This document shows positions 25,797 through 34,952 of a stretch of DNA of 64,000 nucleotides, one piece after another. The DNA comes from Salipiger bermudensis (GTDB taxonomy: Bacteria > Pseudomonadota > Alphaproteobacteria > Rhodobacterales > Rhodobacteraceae), in the NCBI RefSeq assembly GCF_020171625.1, contig NZ_JAIUZY010000004.1, positions 372,001-436,000 of the forward strand. The letters are read 5' to 3'. The position numbers and the translations under genes are program-made. The notes beneath the pieces were generated by a model. The model saw only the letters and a list, made by a program, of their open reading frames with translations. It was not told the DNA's origin and searched no databases. Within the stretch, counting starts at the first letter, position 1. Every line of letters begins with the position of its first letter.

Positions 25797-27113
25797 ATGA
25801 GCGATACACACGCACAGACCGTCCCCTTCGTGCGCGACACCATGGTCGAGGAGCAGGAGCCGCCGCTGTCGCAGTCCGGCGCCTACAAGTGGACGCGCGA
25901 GAACCTCTTCTCGACGCCGCTCAACATCATCCTGACGGTGGTGTCGCTGTTCGTGATCTGGTTGGTGCTGAGCCACACCCTGCCGTGGGCGGTGCTGGGA
26001 ATCTGGGATGCCGACAGCCTCGCCCAGTGCCGCGAGATCCGCGACGAGATCTACGGCCCCGACGCCTCCGTCGCCTGCTGGGCGGTGATCGCGGAGCGCT
26101 GGAACCAGCTGCTCTTCGGCTTCTACCCGCCCGAGCTTTACTGGCGCCCGGTTCTGGCCTTCGTGCTGTTCCTCGCCGCCATCGCACCGGTGCTCTTCGC
26201 CTCGGTGCCGCGCAAGGCGCTGTGGTTCTCGGCCGCCGCCCCCTTCGTGCTGTACTGGCTGCTCTGGGGCGGCTCGCTCTGGGGCCCGATCGCGGTCGGG
26301 GCGGGTTTTGCCCTGGGGGCCGTGGTCATGCGCTTCGCCACCCCTGCCCTCGGCGCGCTTGCGGGCGTGCTGCTGGCGATCCTCGTGCCGCTGCTCTACT
26401 GGTTCACCCTCTGCGCCCCGCTGGCGGGTGCGCTCAACGCGGTGATCCCGCTCGAGCTGGTCGACGTGCGCTCGAACGACATGGGCGGCTTCATGCTGGC
26501 GATGATCATCGGCATTTCGGGCATCGCCCTGTCGCTGCCGCTGGGCATCGTGCTGGCGCTGGGACGGCAATCGGACCTGTTCATCATCAACAAGTGCTCG
26601 GTGATCTTCATCGAGGTGATCCGCGGCGTGCCGCTGATCGTCTGGCTGTTCACCGCCTCGCTGCTGCTGAACTACTTCCTGCCGCCGGGCACCAACTTCG
26701 ACCTCATGCTGCGGGTCATCATCATGGTGACGCTGTTCTCGTCGGCCTATATCGCCGAGGTGGTGCGCGGCGGTCTCGCGGCGCTTCCCAAGGGCCAGTA
26801 CGAGGCCGCCGACGCGCTTGGCCTCGACTACTGGAAGTCGATGCGGCTGATCATCCTGCCGCAGGCGCTCAAGATCTCGATCCCGGGCATCGTGAACACC
26901 TTCATCGGCCTGTTCAAGGACACCACGCTGGTGGTCTTCATCGGCCTGCTGGACCCGATCGGCCTGTCGAACGCGATCCGCGCCAGCACCGACTGGAACG
27001 GCATCTACTGGGAACTCTTCGTTTTCATCGGGCTGTGCTTCTTCATCTTCTGCTTCAGCATGGGCCGCTATTCCCTCTTCCTCGAGAAAAAGCTCCGTCG
27101 TGAGCACCGCTAA
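25797..27113 (+). CDS. bztC: Amino-acid ABC transporter permease BztC
   Basis: A 438-residue partner permease starting one base after the bztB stop. The N-terminal part contains a cytoplasmic segment, a first membrane helix (IILTVVSLFVIWLVLS), a Cys-containing loop (SLAQCREIRDEIYGP) and several extra hydrophobic helices (about 120-220), as is usual for BztC/AapM. The permease core includes EAADALGLDYWKSMRLIILPQALK, which docks BztD. The C-terminus ends RYSLFLEKKLRREHR, positively charged and cytoplasmic. Confidence 0.94.
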   Translation: MSDTHAQTVPFVRDTMVEEQEPPLSQSGAYKWTRENLFSTPLNIILTVVSLFVIWLVLSHTLPWAVLGIWDADSLAQCREIRDEIYGPDASVACWAVIAERWNQLLFGFYPPELYWRPVLAFVLFLAAIAPVLFASVPRKALWFSAAAPFVLYWLLWGGSLWGPIAVGAGFALGAVVMRFATPALGALAGVLLAILVPLLYWFTLCAPLAGALNAVIPLELVDVRSNDMGGFMLAMIIGISGIALSLPLGIVLALGRQSDLFIINKCSVIFIEVIRGVPLIVWLFTASLLLNYFLPPGTNFDLMLRVIIMVTLFSSAYIAEVVRGGLAALPKGQYEAADALGLDYWKSMRLIILPQALKISIPGIVNTFIGLFKDTTLVVFIGLLDPIGLSNAIRASTDWNGIYWELFVFIGLCFFIFCFSMGRYSLFLEKKLRREHR

Positions 27114-27125
27114 GGAGACCTGATC

Positions 27126-27914
27126 ATGCAACAACAGGCGACCGAGACCATCGACCGCAGCCACATGACCGTCTCTGACGAAGTGGCGATCCAGATCACC
27201 AAGATGAACAAGTGGTACGGCAACTTCCACGTGCTGCGCGACATCGACCTCACGGTGCACCGCGGCGAGCGCATCGTCATTGCCGGCCCCTCCGGGTCGG
27301 GCAAGTCGACGATGATCCGCTGCATCAACCGGCTCGAAGAGCATCAGGCCGGCAAGATCGTGGTCGACGGGACCGAGCTTGGCTCGGACCTCAAGAATAT
27401 CGACAAGATCCGCTCCGAGGTCGGCATGGTGTTCCAGCACTTCAACCTCTTTCCCCACCTGACCATCCTCGAGAACTGCACACTCGCCCCGATCTGGGTC
27501 CGCAAGGTTCCCAAGAAGGAGGCCGAGGCCACGGCGATGCACTTCCTCGAGAAGGTCAAGATCCCCGAGCAGGCCCACAAGTATCCCGGCCAGCTCTCGG
27601 GCGGTCAGCAGCAGCGCGTGGCGATTGCCCGCTCGCTGTGCATGAAGCCGCGGATCATGCTGTTCGACGAGCCCACCTCGGCCCTCGATCCCGAGATGAT
27701 CAAGGAGGTGCTCGACACCATGGTGAGCCTCGCCGAGGAAGGCATGACCATGATCTGCGTGACCCACGAGATGGGCTTCGCGCAGGCGGTGGCGAACCGG
27801 GTGATCTTCATGGATGCGGGTCAGATCGTCGAGCAGAACGAGCCGAAGGCGTTCTTCAACAACCCGCAGCACGAGCGCACCAAGCTGTTCCTCAGCCAGA
27901 TCCTCGGCCACTGA
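27126..27914 (+). CDS. bztD: Amino-acid ABC transporter ATPase BztD
   Basis: A 262-residue ATPase of the polar amino-acid type. Walker A is GPSGSGKST, the Q-loop [12 protein letters not shown], the signature [15 protein letters not shown], Walker [16 protein letters not shown] and the switch THEMGFAQ. The first 22 residues form a short variable extension. An in-frame later ATG exists at 27165, but AAGGAG before 27126 supports the longer form. It energises BztBC and is the last gene of the operon; a strong terminator follows 31 bases later. Confidence 0.95.
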   Translation: MQQQATETIDRSHMTVSDEVAIQITKMNKWYGNFHVLRDIDLTVHRGERIVIAGPSGSGKSTMIRCINRLEEHQAGKIVVDGTELGSDLKNIDKIRSEVGMVFQHFNLFPHLTILENCTLAPIWVRKVPKKEAEATAMHFLEKVKIPEQAHKYPGQLSGGQQQRVAIARSLCMKPRIMLFDEPTSALDPEMIKEVLDTMVSLAEEGMTMICVTHEMGFAQAVANRVIFMDAGQIVEQNEPKAFFNNPQHERTKLFLSQILGH

Positions 27915-27945
27915 GCCCCTGCCCCACAGGCACAGAGCTTTTCGG

Positions 27946-27973
27946 AAAGCCCGTCCCCCCGGACGGGCTTTTC
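27946..27973 (+). terminator. Rho-independent terminator of bztABCD
   Basis: AAAGCCCGTCC (27946-27956) pairs perfectly with GGACGGGCTTT (27961-27971) around CCCC and ends in TTTTC, a standard intrinsic terminator for the plus strand. Confidence 0.9.
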
Positions 27974-27996
27974 ATGTCCGGCGGCGGCCAGAGGGC

Positions 27997-28020
27997 CAAG
28001 AATTTTAGCTAAAATTCTTG
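27997..28020. repeat. Perfect 24-bp AT-cored palindrome
   Basis: CAAGAATTTT-AGCT-AAAATTCTTG is a perfect dyad between the bzt terminator and the ribosomal operon terminator. Its AAGAATTTT/AAAATTCTT core recurs in the rpoB-rpoC gap (50605-50630), suggesting a dispersed palindromic unit. Confidence 0.65.
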
Positions 28021-28052
28021 TGCCCGGCGGAGAGGCCGTGCCCCGAAACGAA

Positions 28053-28084
28053 ACACGCCCCGGAGAGGGATCTCCGGGGCGTGT
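28053..28084 (-). terminator. Rho-independent terminator after rpmD
   Basis: Fourteen perfect base pairs (28053-28066 with 28071-28084) around GGGA; on the minus strand TTTCGTTTC follows the stem. It ends the rpmC-rpmD operon, showing that rplO and secY do not follow here. Confidence 0.85.
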
Positions 28085-28109
28085 CTCAATGCTGTCGAAG
28101 CGGGTGGCG

Positions 28110-28298
28110 TCAGCCGCGCTCTTCGATGACCTCGACGAGATGCGGGATCTTGGCGATCATGCCGCGCACCGAGGGGGTGTCCTCGAGCTCGCGGGTCTTG
28201 TGCATCTTGTTCAGGCCGAGACCGATGAGGGTCTTGCGCTGGATTTCCGGGCGGCGGATCGGCGAACCGATCTGCTTCACGACGATGGTTTTAGCCAT
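28110..28298 (-). CDS. rpmD: Ribosomal protein L30 (uL30)
   Basis: A 62-residue protein, the usual length for bacterial L30, starting [16 protein letters not shown] and ending VPHLVEV-type ([12 protein letters not shown]). L30 binds 23S rRNA in the large subunit. It follows rpsE by five bases, in the classical spc order. In most bacteria rplO and secY come next, but here a strong intrinsic terminator follows within 60 bases. The gene itself looks complete and normal. Confidence 0.97.
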   Translation of the reverse strand: MAKTIVVKQIGSPIRRPEIQRKTLIGLGLNKMHKTRELEDTPSVRGMIAKIPHLVEVIEERG

Positions 28299-28303
28299 GG
28301 ATC

Positions 28304-28882
28304 TCAGGCCTCCTCAGCGACTTGGGTCGAATCCGCCGGCGCGTCGTCGCGCTTGGGCAGGATGTCGGCCACTTTCTTGCCGCGACGCTGGGCGACGTTG
28401 CGCGGCGACTGCTCGCGCTCGAGGCCGGCCAGCGTGGCGCGGATCATGTTGTAGGGGTTCTGCGACCCGGTCGACTTGGCGACCACGTCGTGCACGCCCA
28501 GCATCTCGAACACGGCACGCATCGGACCACCGGCGATGATACCGGTACCTTGCGGTGCGGTGCGCATCACCACACGGCCAGCGCCGTGACGGCCTTCGAT
28601 GTCGTGGTGCAGGGTGCGGCCTTCGCGCAGCGGCACGCGGATCATCTTGCGCTTGGCTTGCTCGGTGGCCTTGCGGATGGCCTCGGGGACCTCCTTGGCC
28701 TTGCCCTTGCCAAAGCCGACGCGGCCCTTCTGATCGCCCACGACGACGAGCGCGGCGAAGCCGAAGCGCTTACCGCCCTTCACGGTCTTGGACACACGGT
28801 TGATCGCGACAAGGCGATCGGCGAATTCCGGAGTTTCGTCGCGGTCGCGACGGTTGTTCCGGCGGTTCTCACGTTCTGCCAT
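28304..28882 (-). CDS. rpsE: Ribosomal protein S5 (uS5)
   Basis: A 192-residue S5, longer than the E. coli protein by extensions at both ends (an Arg/Asn-rich start [16 protein letters not shown] and an acidic C-tail [14 protein letters not shown]). The core [25 protein letters not shown] segment and [18 protein letters not shown] segment ([17 protein letters not shown]) are conserved. S5 helps decoding fidelity in the small subunit. It is separated from rplR by 186 bases, a larger gap than elsewhere in the operon, with no gene visible in it. Confidence 0.97.
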   Translation of the reverse strand: MAERENRRNNRRDRDETPEFADRLVAINRVSKTVKGGKRFGFAALVVVGDQKGRVGFGKGKAKEVPEAIRKATEQAKRKMIRVPLREGRTLHHDIEGRHGAGRVVMRTAPQGTGIIAGGPMRAVFEMLGVHDVVAKSTGSQNPYNMIRATLAGLEREQSPRNVAQRRGKKVADILPKRDDAPADSTQVAEEA

Positions 28883-29068
28883 CAGGCATTCCTCTGTTCA
28901 GGGTCGGCGCGCTGCGGTCCTCGGACCGGAGCCACCGGGTTGGTGCAATCCAGGTGAGGCGCAAAAGGCGTCTCCCGGATCATCGAGGCGTTTCCGCCTA
29001 CAAGAACGGGGCAACCGAAGCTGCCCCGAGAAGGATCGCCGGGCGGGGGCTGGCCCCGCCGCGACGGA

Positions 29069-29428
29069 TCAGAGCTTGAGGCCACCCTCGCGGGCTGCGT
29101 CGGCCAGAGCCTTGACGCGACCGTGATAGAGGAAGCCGCCACGATCGAAATAGGCTTCTTCCACACCGGCGGCCTTGGCACGCTCGGCGATCAGGGCGCC
29201 CACTTTCTGGGCCGCTTCGACGTTGCCCTTGCCGACCACACCGAGATCTTTCTCCATGGTCGAGGCCGAAGCCAGGGTCACGCCGCGAACGTCGTCGATC
29301 AGCTGGACGCTGATGTTCTTGTTCGAACGGTGCACCGAAAGGCGCACGCGGTCGGCGTTGACCTTGCGAAGCTTGTTCCGGACGCGCAGGCGGCGCTTCT
29401 GGAACAGTTGCAGTTTGCTGTTTGCCAT
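29069..29428 (-). CDS. rplR: Ribosomal protein L18 (uL18)
   Basis: A 119-residue protein starting [20 protein letters not shown], normal for L18, which carries 5S rRNA into the large subunit. The conserved [17 protein letters not shown] and the C-terminal [24 protein letters not shown] are clear. Start chosen from homology; the frame is open about 40 codons further upstream but that overlaps rplF. It lies 13 bases downstream of rplF. Confidence 0.97.
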   Translation of the reverse strand: MANSKLQLFQKRRLRVRNKLRKVNADRVRLSVHRSNKNISVQLIDDVRGVTLASASTMEKDLGVVGKGNVEAAQKVGALIAERAKAAGVEEAYFDRGGFLYHGRVKALADAAREGGLKL

Positions 29429-29441
29429 ATTGTCCGCGTCC

Positions 29442-29975
29442 TTACTTCTTCTTGCCTTCCTTGGCGAAGATGTACTCACCTTTATAGCGAATACCCTTGC
29501 CTTTGTACGGCTCCGGACGGCGCCAGTCGCGGATGTTCGCCGCAACCTGACCGACCTCTTGGGCGTTGTGGCCCTCGACGATGATTTCCGTCGGCTTCGG
29601 CGTGGTGACCGTGATGCCCTGCGGAATGTCGAAGTTCACATCGTGGCTGTAACCGAGGTTCAGCTTCAGGACCGAGCCCTGAACCTGAGCGCGGTAACCC
29701 ACACCCTGGATCTCGAGCTCTTTCTTGAAGGTGTTCTGAACGCCGTGCACCATGTTGGCGACCACGGTGCGGGACATCCCCCACTGCTGACGGGCGCGCT
29801 TGGAGTTGCCGCGCGGCGTCACGCTGATGGTGTTGTCCTCGACCGAGATGGTCACATCGTCGGTGGCGGTGAAGGTCTGGGCGCCTTTCGGGCCCTTCAC
29901 TTCAACGGTCTGGCCGCTCACGGATGCGGAAACACCCGAGGGCAGCTCGACCGGCTTTTTCCCAATACGAGACAT
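29442..29975 (-). CDS. rplF: Ribosomal protein L6 (uL6)
   Basis: A 177-residue L6 with the two related halves of the family. It begins [15 protein letters not shown] and contains the C-terminal signature [17 protein letters not shown]6 lies near the factor-binding site of the large subunit. The start is chosen by homology; an in-frame ATG at 30020 lies inside rpsH. It is 10 bases from rpsH and 13 from rplR, in standard order. Confidence 0.97.
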   Translation of the reverse strand: MSRIGKKPVELPSGVSASVSGQTVEVKGPKGAQTFTATDDVTISVEDNTISVTPRGNSKRARQQWGMSRTVVANMVHGVQNTFKKELEIQGVGYRAQVQGSVLKLNLGYSHDVNFDIPQGITVTTPKPTEIIVEGHNAQEVGQVAANIRDWRRPEPYKGKGIRYKGEYIFAKEGKKK

Positions 29976-29985
29976 GCGTCCCTCC

Positions 29986-30378
29986 TTAGAATACCGTGCA
30001 GAGCACCTCGCCGCCGACATTGGCAGCGCGGGCGTTTGCGTCCGACATCACGCCCTTCGGCGTGCTGACAATCGACACACCCAGGCCCTGACGGACCGAG
30101 GGGATGTCCTTCACACCCATGTACACGCGACGGCCGGGCTTGGAGACCCGCTGCAGTTCGCGGATGACCGGTGTGCCATCGAAGTACTTGAGGCTGATTT
30201 CGAGCGTCGGGTGGCCGTTCTTGTCGGTCCCGGACTCGTAGCCGCGGATGTAGCCTTCGTCCGCGAGGACGTCGAGCACCCAGGCACGCAGCTTCGACGC
30301 GGGGGTCGACACGACCGACTTGCCGCGAAGCTGCGAGTTGCGGATACGGGTGAGCATATCGCCGATAGGATCGTTCAT
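29986..30378 (-). CDS. rpsH: Ribosomal protein S8 (uS8)
   Basis: A 130-residue S8 beginning [19 protein letters not shown] and ending with the signature [27 protein letters not shown]8 binds the central domain of 16S rRNA and, in enterobacteria, is the translational repressor of the spc operon. Whether that control exists here is not visible. It lies 12 bases after rpsN. Confidence 0.97.
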   Translation of the reverse strand: MNDPIGDMLTRIRNSQLRGKSVVSTPASKLRAWVLDVLADEGYIRGYESGTDKNGHPTLEISLKYFDGTPVIRELQRVSKPGRRVYMGVKDIPSVRQGLGVSIVSTPKGVMSDANARAANVGGEVLCTVF

Positions 30379-30390
30379 CTCATACCCTCC

Positions 30391-30696
30391 TTACCAGCTC
30401 GATTTCACGACACCGGGAGCCAGGCCATTGGAACCGAGTTCGCGCAGTGCGATACGGCTGACCTTGAGCTTGCGGTAGTATGCGTGGGGACGGCCCGTGA
30501 GCTGGCAGCGGTTGTGCAGACGGGTCGGCGAGGAATTGCGCGGCAGCTTCGCCAGCTTCAGGCGGGCCTTGAAGCGCTCTTCCATCGGTTTGCTTTCGTC
30601 GGTCGCGATCTCTTTGAGCTCAGCGCGCTTGGCGGCGTACTTTTCCACCAGCGCCTGGCGCTTCTTCTCGCGTTCGATCATGGATTTCTTGGCCAT
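30391..30696 (-). CDS. rpsN: Ribosomal protein S14 (uS14)
   Basis: A 101-residue S14 of the long, zinc-free form. It has only a single cysteine ([14 protein letters not shown]), so the CxxC..CxxC zinc motif of the short form is absent. It starts [21 protein letters not shown] and ends [12 protein letters not shown]14 lies in the head of the small subunit. Spacing to rplE (11 bases) and rpsH (12) is normal. Confidence 0.97.
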   Translation of the reverse strand: MAKKSMIEREKKRQALVEKYAAKRAELKEIATDESKPMEERFKARLKLAKLPRNSSPTRLHNRCQLTGRPHAYYRKLKVSRIALRELGSNGLAPGVVKSSW

Positions 30697-30707
30697 GTGT
30701 TCGCTCC

Positions 30708-31268
30708 TCAGGCGTTGAAGGGCATGTTGAAATGCTTCAACAGCGCCTTGGCTTCCGCGTCGGTTGCCGCGGTGGTGGTGATGATGACATCGATGCCCCA
30801 GACCTCGTCGACCTTGTCGAACTCGATCTCGGGGAACACGATGTGCTCCTTGATGCCCATGGCAAAGTTGCCACGGCCGTCGAACGACGGCTTCACGCCG
30901 CGGAAGTCGCGGATACGGGGCATCGCGATGTTCACCAGACGGTCAAGGAAATCGTACATCCGGTCACCACGCAGGGTCACCTTGGCACCGAGCGGCATGT
31001 CTTCACGAACGCGGAAGCCGGCGATCGACTTCTTGGCTTTCGTGGTGACGGCCAGCTGGCCGGCGATCTTGGTCAGGTCTTCCTGAGCCGATTTCGCCTT
31101 CTTGGAGTCGCGCACGGCCTCGGCACCGCAGCCGATGTTCAGGACGATCTTGTCCAGACGCGGGATCTGCATGTCGTTGGTGTAGCCGAACTCTTCTTTC
31201 AGAGCGGCCTTGATCGTGTCGCGGAACTGCGTCTTGAGACGCGGGGTATAGGTTGCGGTATCAAGCAT
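30708..31268 (-). CDS. rplE: Ribosomal protein L5 (uL5)
   Basis: A 186-residue L5, with start [12 protein letters not shown] chosen by homology; it overlaps the end of rplX by eight bases. Conserved segments are [36 protein letters not shown] and [20 protein letters not shown]5 binds 5S rRNA and contacts the P-site tRNA. An upstream in-frame ATG at 31355 would extend deep into rplX and is rejected. Confidence 0.97.
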   Translation of the reverse strand: MLDTATYTPRLKTQFRDTIKAALKEEFGYTNDMQIPRLDKIVLNIGCGAEAVRDSKKAKSAQEDLTKIAGQLAVTTKAKKSIAGFRVREDMPLGAKVTLRGDRMYDFLDRLVNIAMPRIRDFRGVKPSFDGRGNFAMGIKEHIVFPEIEFDKVDEVWGIDVIITTTAATDAEAKALLKHFNMPFNA

Positions 31269-31572
31269 CGATCGCGTCCCCCGTGGTCTTGGCGAAACGG
31301 ACCTTCTTGTCGCCTTCCATGCGGAAGCCAACGCGGGTCGGTTTGCCGTTGGCATCGACGATGGCGAGGTTCGACAGGTCGAGGGGCTTCGCCTGCGGCA
31401 GACGGCCGCCCTGCGAGTCCTGCGACTGACGGGTGTGGCGGATCGCCATGTTCACGCCGCCGACGACGGCCTTGCCGGCCTTCGGATCGACGGATTCGAT
31501 GGTTCCGGTCTTGCCCTTGTCCTTACCGGCAAGAACGACGACCTTGTCACCTTTTTTCAGCTTGGCAGCCAT
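31261..31572 (-). CDS. rplX: Ribosomal protein L24 (uL24)
   Basis: A 103-residue L24 with its KOW motif in [19 protein letters not shown] near the N-terminus. L24 starts assembly of the large subunit at the 5' part of 23S rRNA. Its ATG overlaps the rplN stop (TGATG), and its end overlaps the rplE start, showing tight translational coupling. Confidence 0.97.
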   Translation of the reverse strand: MAAKLKKGDKVVVLAGKDKGKTGTIESVDPKAGKAVVGGVNMAIRHTRQSQDSQGGRLPQAKPLDLSNLAIVDANGKPTRVGFRMEGDKKVRFAKTTGDAIDA

Positions 31573-31940
31573 CAGAGCACCTCCGGAGCGAGCGAGATGA
31601 TCTTCATGAAGTTCTTCGCACGCAGCTCGCGAACGACCGGCCCGAAGATACGGGTGCCGACCGGCTCGCCCGAGTTGTTCAGGATGACGGCCGCGTTGCG
31701 GTCGAAGCGGATGGACGTGCCGTCTTCACGGCGGACTTCCTTGGCGGTGCGCACGACGACGGCCTTGCGGACGTCACCCTTCTTCACGCGGCCGCGCGGA
31801 ATGGCCTCTTTCACCGAGACGACGATGATGTCGCCGACCGATGCGTAGCGGCGATGCGAGCCGCCGAGGACCTTGATGCACTGAACTTTCCGGGCACCGG
31901 AGTTGTCAGCGACATCCAGATTGGTCTGCATCTGGATCAT
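31572..31940 (-). CDS. rplN: Ribosomal protein L14 (uL14)
   Basis: A 122-residue L14, the invariant length in bacteria. It begins [18 protein letters not shown] and contains [20 protein letters not shown] and [25 protein letters not shown] at the end. It contributes to an intersubunit bridge. It follows rpsQ after a 75-base gap and shares one base with rplX. Confidence 0.97.
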   Translation of the reverse strand: MIQMQTNLDVADNSGARKVQCIKVLGGSHRRYASVGDIIVVSVKEAIPRGRVKKGDVRKAVVVRTAKEVRREDGTSIRFDRNAAVILNNSGEPVGTRIFGPVVRELRAKNFMKIISLAPEVL

Positions 31941-32015
31941 GTGGTTTCTCCCGACCTTTGGGGGTTGTTCTAGGTCTACCCCCCAGGGTTTCGATCAAAC
32001 TGGGATGTGGGCGGA

Positions 32016-32246
32016 TTACTCCGCGATCACTTCCCAGCGCTTCGTCTTCGACTTCGGCGCGCATTCGATGATGCGGACGGCGTCGCCGACTGCGAACTTG
32101 CCCGCCTCGTCGTGAGCGCGGTACTTCTTCGACTTCTTGATGGTCTTCTGCAGCACGGGGTGCTTGAAGCGGCGGACCACCTGGACCGTGACGGTCTGTG
32201 CGTTGGCGGTGGAGGTCACGGTGCCTTGCAGGATACGCTTGGGCAT
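32016..32246 (-). CDS. rpsQ: Ribosomal protein S17 (uS17)
   Basis: A 76-residue S17, starting [18 protein letters not shown] with the family core [28 protein letters not shown]17 binds the 5' domain of 16S rRNA early in assembly. A GAGTTAAC-type region with AAGGAGTT lies before the ATG. It is 12 bases from rpmC. Confidence 0.97.
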   Translation of the reverse strand: MPKRILQGTVTSTANAQTVTVQVVRRFKHPVLQKTIKKSKKYRAHDEAGKFAVGDAVRIIECAPKSKTKRWEVIAE

Positions 32247-32258
32247 GGGGTTAACTCC

Positions 32259-32465
32259 TTATTCCGCCGAAGCCGCGGCAGCGGCTTTCTGGTTCAGCAC
32301 GGTCTTCACACGCGCCACGTCACGACGGACCTGGCGGATGCGTGCGGTGTTTTCGATGGCTCCGGTGGCCTTCTGGAAGCGGAGGTTGAAGGCCTCCTTC
32401 TTCAGGGCCACGAGCTCGTCCCGGAGCTGGTCCGGGGTCTTCGAGCTAAGCTCTTTGGCGTCCAT
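32259..32465 (-). CDS. rpmC: Ribosomal protein L29 (uL29)
   Basis: A 68-residue, two-helix L29 ([39 protein letters not shown]). L29 lies at the peptide tunnel exit and helps dock trigger factor and SRP. In nearly all bacteria rpmC directly follows rplP. Here it is the first gene of a separate transcription unit, with a good promoter about 90 bases upstream, and two non-ribosomal genes lie between it and rplP. Confidence 0.97.
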   Translation of the reverse strand: MDAKELSSKTPDQLRDELVALKKEAFNLRFQKATGAIENTARIRQVRRDVARVKTVLNQKAAAAASAE

Positions 32466-32552
32466 ATCGGTCGCTCCTTTGTTGCAACATCACCGGAGAG
32501 CCCCGTCGTTACGCGGGTCACCCTGATTCCCGGTGGAGGTGGATGAGCGCGC

Positions 32553-32581
32553 TCTATAGGCCGGGATCGCGCATAAGGCAA
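32553..32581 (-). promoter_or_regulatory. Sigma70-type promoter for rpmC-rpmD
   Basis: On the minus strand: -35 TTGCCT (32581-32576), a 17-base spacer, and -10 TATAGA (32558-32553). Transcription would start about 80 bases before rpmC. It explains how the distal ribosomal genes are expressed after separation from rplP. Confidence 0.75.
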
Positions 32582-32731
32582 GGGAGAAAGGGCTTCCGGG
32601 CAGTGCCGGGCATTTTCGCCCCGCCCTGCCGCACGCGAGTCTCGTTCGGGTTTGAAGCAAAACGCTGGGCTCCGCCCGTTCGCACCTCAAACGCTCCCCC
32701 GGAGCGTTTGTCGGCTACGCCGAACCGGTGC

Positions 32732-33352
32732 TCACTCCCACTTGTAATTGAAGCTGACCGAGATGCGCTCGTCTTCCGACGTGTTGGGCGGCACCTCGTG
32801 GCGGAGCCACGATTCCCAGAGCAGCACGTCGCCCACCGCCGGGGCCTCGTAGACGAAGGTCTTCAGCTCCTCGCGGCAGCCCTTGCGGCGCGCGGGCGCG
32901 GCCATCATGAAGCCCAGCCGCGGGTCCTCGAGCTTCAGCGCCGAGGTGCCGTCGGGCATCGACACATAGGTCGTGCCCGAGATCACCGAATGCGGATGGA
33001 TGTGCGAGGAATGCGTGCCGCCCTCGGGCAGGATGTTGATCCAGATGTCCTCGACCACCAGCTTGCGGTCGCCGAGATCGAATTCCAGATCCTCGGCAAA
33101 GGCCGCCACGTGCTTATCGAGCGCCTCGACCAGCGCGGCGAAGATCGGAAAGCGCCACGGCAGATCGGTCAGCGAAGCATAGGACGTGTAGCCCGGGTAA
33201 TTGTTCTCGTCGCACCATTCCTGACCGGCCTCGTCGTCCTCGGCGATGGACCAGCACGAGGCCTCGAGCTCGTCGAAATCGATGGCGGGCGCCTGCTCGG
33301 AGAGCGGGGCACGGTACAGGCGGGTCGCGAAGAGGGAACGGATCTGGGTCAT
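32732..33352 (-). CDS. 2-oxoglutarate/Fe(II) oxygenase-like protein (TIGR02466-type)
   Basis: A 206-residue protein resembling a conserved family of putative 2OG-Fe(II) oxygenases. The beta-barrel core includes THSSHIHPHSVISGTTYV (possible metal ligands H119 and H121), GDVLLWESWLRHEVPPN (H185) and R196 in ERISVSFNY, which is where family members bind the oxoglutarate carboxylate. No partner gene suggests the substrate. Starts at 33352 or 33364 are both possible; neither has a strong ribosome site. It lies inside the ribosomal cluster but is not ribosomal, and is transcribed the same way as the ribosomal genes. Confidence 0.8.
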   Translation of the reverse strand: MTQIRSLFATRLYRAPLSEQAPAIDFDELEASCWSIAEDDEAGQEWCDENNYPGYTSYASLTDLPWRFPIFAALVEALDKHVAAFAEDLEFDLGDRKLVVEDIWINILPEGGTHSSHIHPHSVISGTTYVSMPDGTSALKLEDPRLGFMMAAPARRKGCREELKTFVYEAPAVGDVLLWESWLRHEVPPNTSEDERISVSFNYKWE

Positions 33353-33622
33353 GCCACCGCTCATAACGCGAGTCGCGCAGACTGGCGAGAGGCAAGCATT
33401 TCTTAAGAGCCTGCTGCCATCCTGAGCAACGTCACACAGACCACTCACGCCATCGCGCCTGTTCGGGCGCACGCTCCGTGACCGGGCCGTTATTCATCGC
33501 CGTCCGGCCAGACCTTACGAACGGCTGCGCCCATACGGGGCGCCGTCCCCCTCGGCTCTCCGCCCCTGCCGGCCTCATTGGGCAGGCAGGCCCGTCGACA
33601 TAGAAACCCTGATGAGGTCAGA

Positions 33623-34417
33623 ATGACCTTCTTGCGCGCCTTTATAACCCTGTCCCTCCTGCTCGCCCCCGTGCCGGGCGTGGCGGCTGCGTTCCTGTCC
33701 CTTCACGGCAGCGGCAAGCCGCTCCTGCAGCAGGGGCAGCCGCTCTTTGGCCCCTCGACCGACGAGAATAGGGGAGCCGACGCGCGTAACAGACCCTCCT
33801 CGGGCATCACGCCCCCTGCGTCGGCCCACGAGAGGCAGGCCAGCCTAGGCACCGGCAGCCTGTTCGCGGGGCGGTGGGAGGGCGGGCTATTCGCGCCCGT
33901 CGCGCCTCGCGCCGGCGCGCCGCTCCTCGGTCCCGTCAGCGGCGTCGCGGCGCATCTGAGAAACGTCATCGCCTGGGCCGAGGCCGGCCCCGCCGGATAT
34001 GACGCCGTGCAGCATGGCGCCCGCATCCGCCCGCCGAGGGCGCCAACCCGCATGACGCTCGTCGACATCTTCCAGTGGATCGCGGACACCCCAGGCCAGC
34101 CTCATGCCATCGGGCGCTACCAGTTCATCCCCGACACGCTCAGGAGGCTCGTCCGCCGCGCAGATCTTCCGCGCCATACCCGGTTCTCACCGGAGGTGCA
34201 GGACCGGCTTGCCGACTTGCTGCTGCGCGATGCGGGGCTGCACGACCTTCAGGCCGGCGCCATCAGCCGGACGCGCTTCATGAACAACCTCGCACAGATT
34301 TGGGCCGGGCTTCCGACCTCGAGCGGGAGGTCGCACTATCACGGCTACGCCGGCAACAAGGCCACCATGACCTGGGCCCGCTTCCATCGCGAGGTTTCGC
34401 GGGTGCTGCCGGACTAG
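33623..34417 (+). CDS. Secreted lysozyme-like protein (GH104, lambda endolysin type)
   Basis: A 264-residue protein with a signal peptide (MTFLRAFITLSLLLAPVPGV, cut near residue 22-23), a low-complexity linker (about 30-105) and a C-terminal lysozyme-like domain (about 110-255). That domain parallels phage lambda endolysin: IAWAEAGPAGYDAV with likely catalytic E120, HAIGRYQFIPDTL, FSPEVQDRLADLLLRD and NLAQIWAGLP. Lambda-type enzymes are peptidoglycan transglycosylases, so a cell-wall lytic role in the periplasm is likely. No phage genes are nearby. It is the only plus-strand gene in the ribosomal cluster and lies between rplP and rpmC. Confidence 0.82.
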   Translation: MTFLRAFITLSLLLAPVPGVAAAFLSLHGSGKPLLQQGQPLFGPSTDENRGADARNRPSSGITPPASAHERQASLGTGSLFAGRWEGGLFAPVAPRAGAPLLGPVSGVAAHLRNVIAWAEAGPAGYDAVQHGARIRPPRAPTRMTLVDIFQWIADTPGQPHAIGRYQFIPDTLRRLVRRADLPRHTRFSPEVQDRLADLLLRDAGLHDLQAGAISRTRFMNNLAQIWAGLPTSSGRSHYHGYAGNKATMTWARFHREVSRVLPD

Positions 34418-34460
34418 CCCTCTCCCCCGGGCCGCCTCCGCGGCCGGCAGCCCGCAAACG

Positions 34461-34493
34461 AAAAGACCCCCGCCGATCGCTCGGCGGGGGTCT
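34461..34493 (-). terminator. Rho-independent terminator after rplP
   Basis: Thirteen perfect base pairs (34464-34476 with 34481-34493) around TCGC, followed on the minus strand by TTTTCGTTT. It ends transcription of the S10-type operon after rplP, before the inserted genes. Confidence 0.88.
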
Positions 34494-34525
34494 CGATCTT
34501 GTCTCAAGCGCGGACGCGCCCGATC

Positions 34526-34939
34526 TTACCAGTCTTCGCGCACGACGACGCGGGTCTTGATCGGCAGCTTCATCGCGGCAAGGCGAAGAGCTTCGCGCGC
34601 GACATCTTCGGCAACGCCGTCGATCTCGAACATCACGCGGCCCGGCTTGACCTTGCAGGCCCAGTAATCGACCGAACCCTTACCCTTACCCATCCGGACT
34701 TCGGTGGGCTTCGAGGTGACCGGGGTATCCGGGAAGATCCGGATCCAGACACGGCCCTGACGCTTCATGTGACGCGTCATGGCACGACGGGCTGCCTCGA
34801 TCTGGCGCGCGGTGACGCGCTCGGGCTGAAGAGCCTTGAGACCGTAGTGCCCAAAGTTCAGATCAGAGCCGCCCTTGGCTTCACCCTTGATCCGACCCTT
34901 GAACATCTTGCGGAATTTTGTGCGTTTCGGTTGCAGCAT
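34526..34939 (-). CDS. rplP: Ribosomal protein L16 (uL16)
   Basis: A 137-residue L16 of standard length, starting [19 protein letters not shown] and containing [28 protein letters not shown]16 positions the aminoacyl-tRNA in the large subunit. It follows rpsC by 13 bases but, unusually, is followed by an intrinsic terminator rather than rpmC. Confidence 0.97.
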   Translation of the reverse strand: MLQPKRTKFRKMFKGRIKGEAKGGSDLNFGHYGLKALQPERVTARQIEAARRAMTRHMKRQGRVWIRIFPDTPVTSKPTEVRMGKGKGSVDYWACKVKPGRVMFEIDGVAEDVAREALRLAAMKLPIKTRVVVREDW

Positions 34940-34952
34940 CAGTCAAACTCCC

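Noticed and set aside
33623-34417. Remnant prophage around the lysozyme-like gene
   Set aside because: No integrase, holin, structural genes or attachment repeats nearby; the flanks are ribosomal genes.
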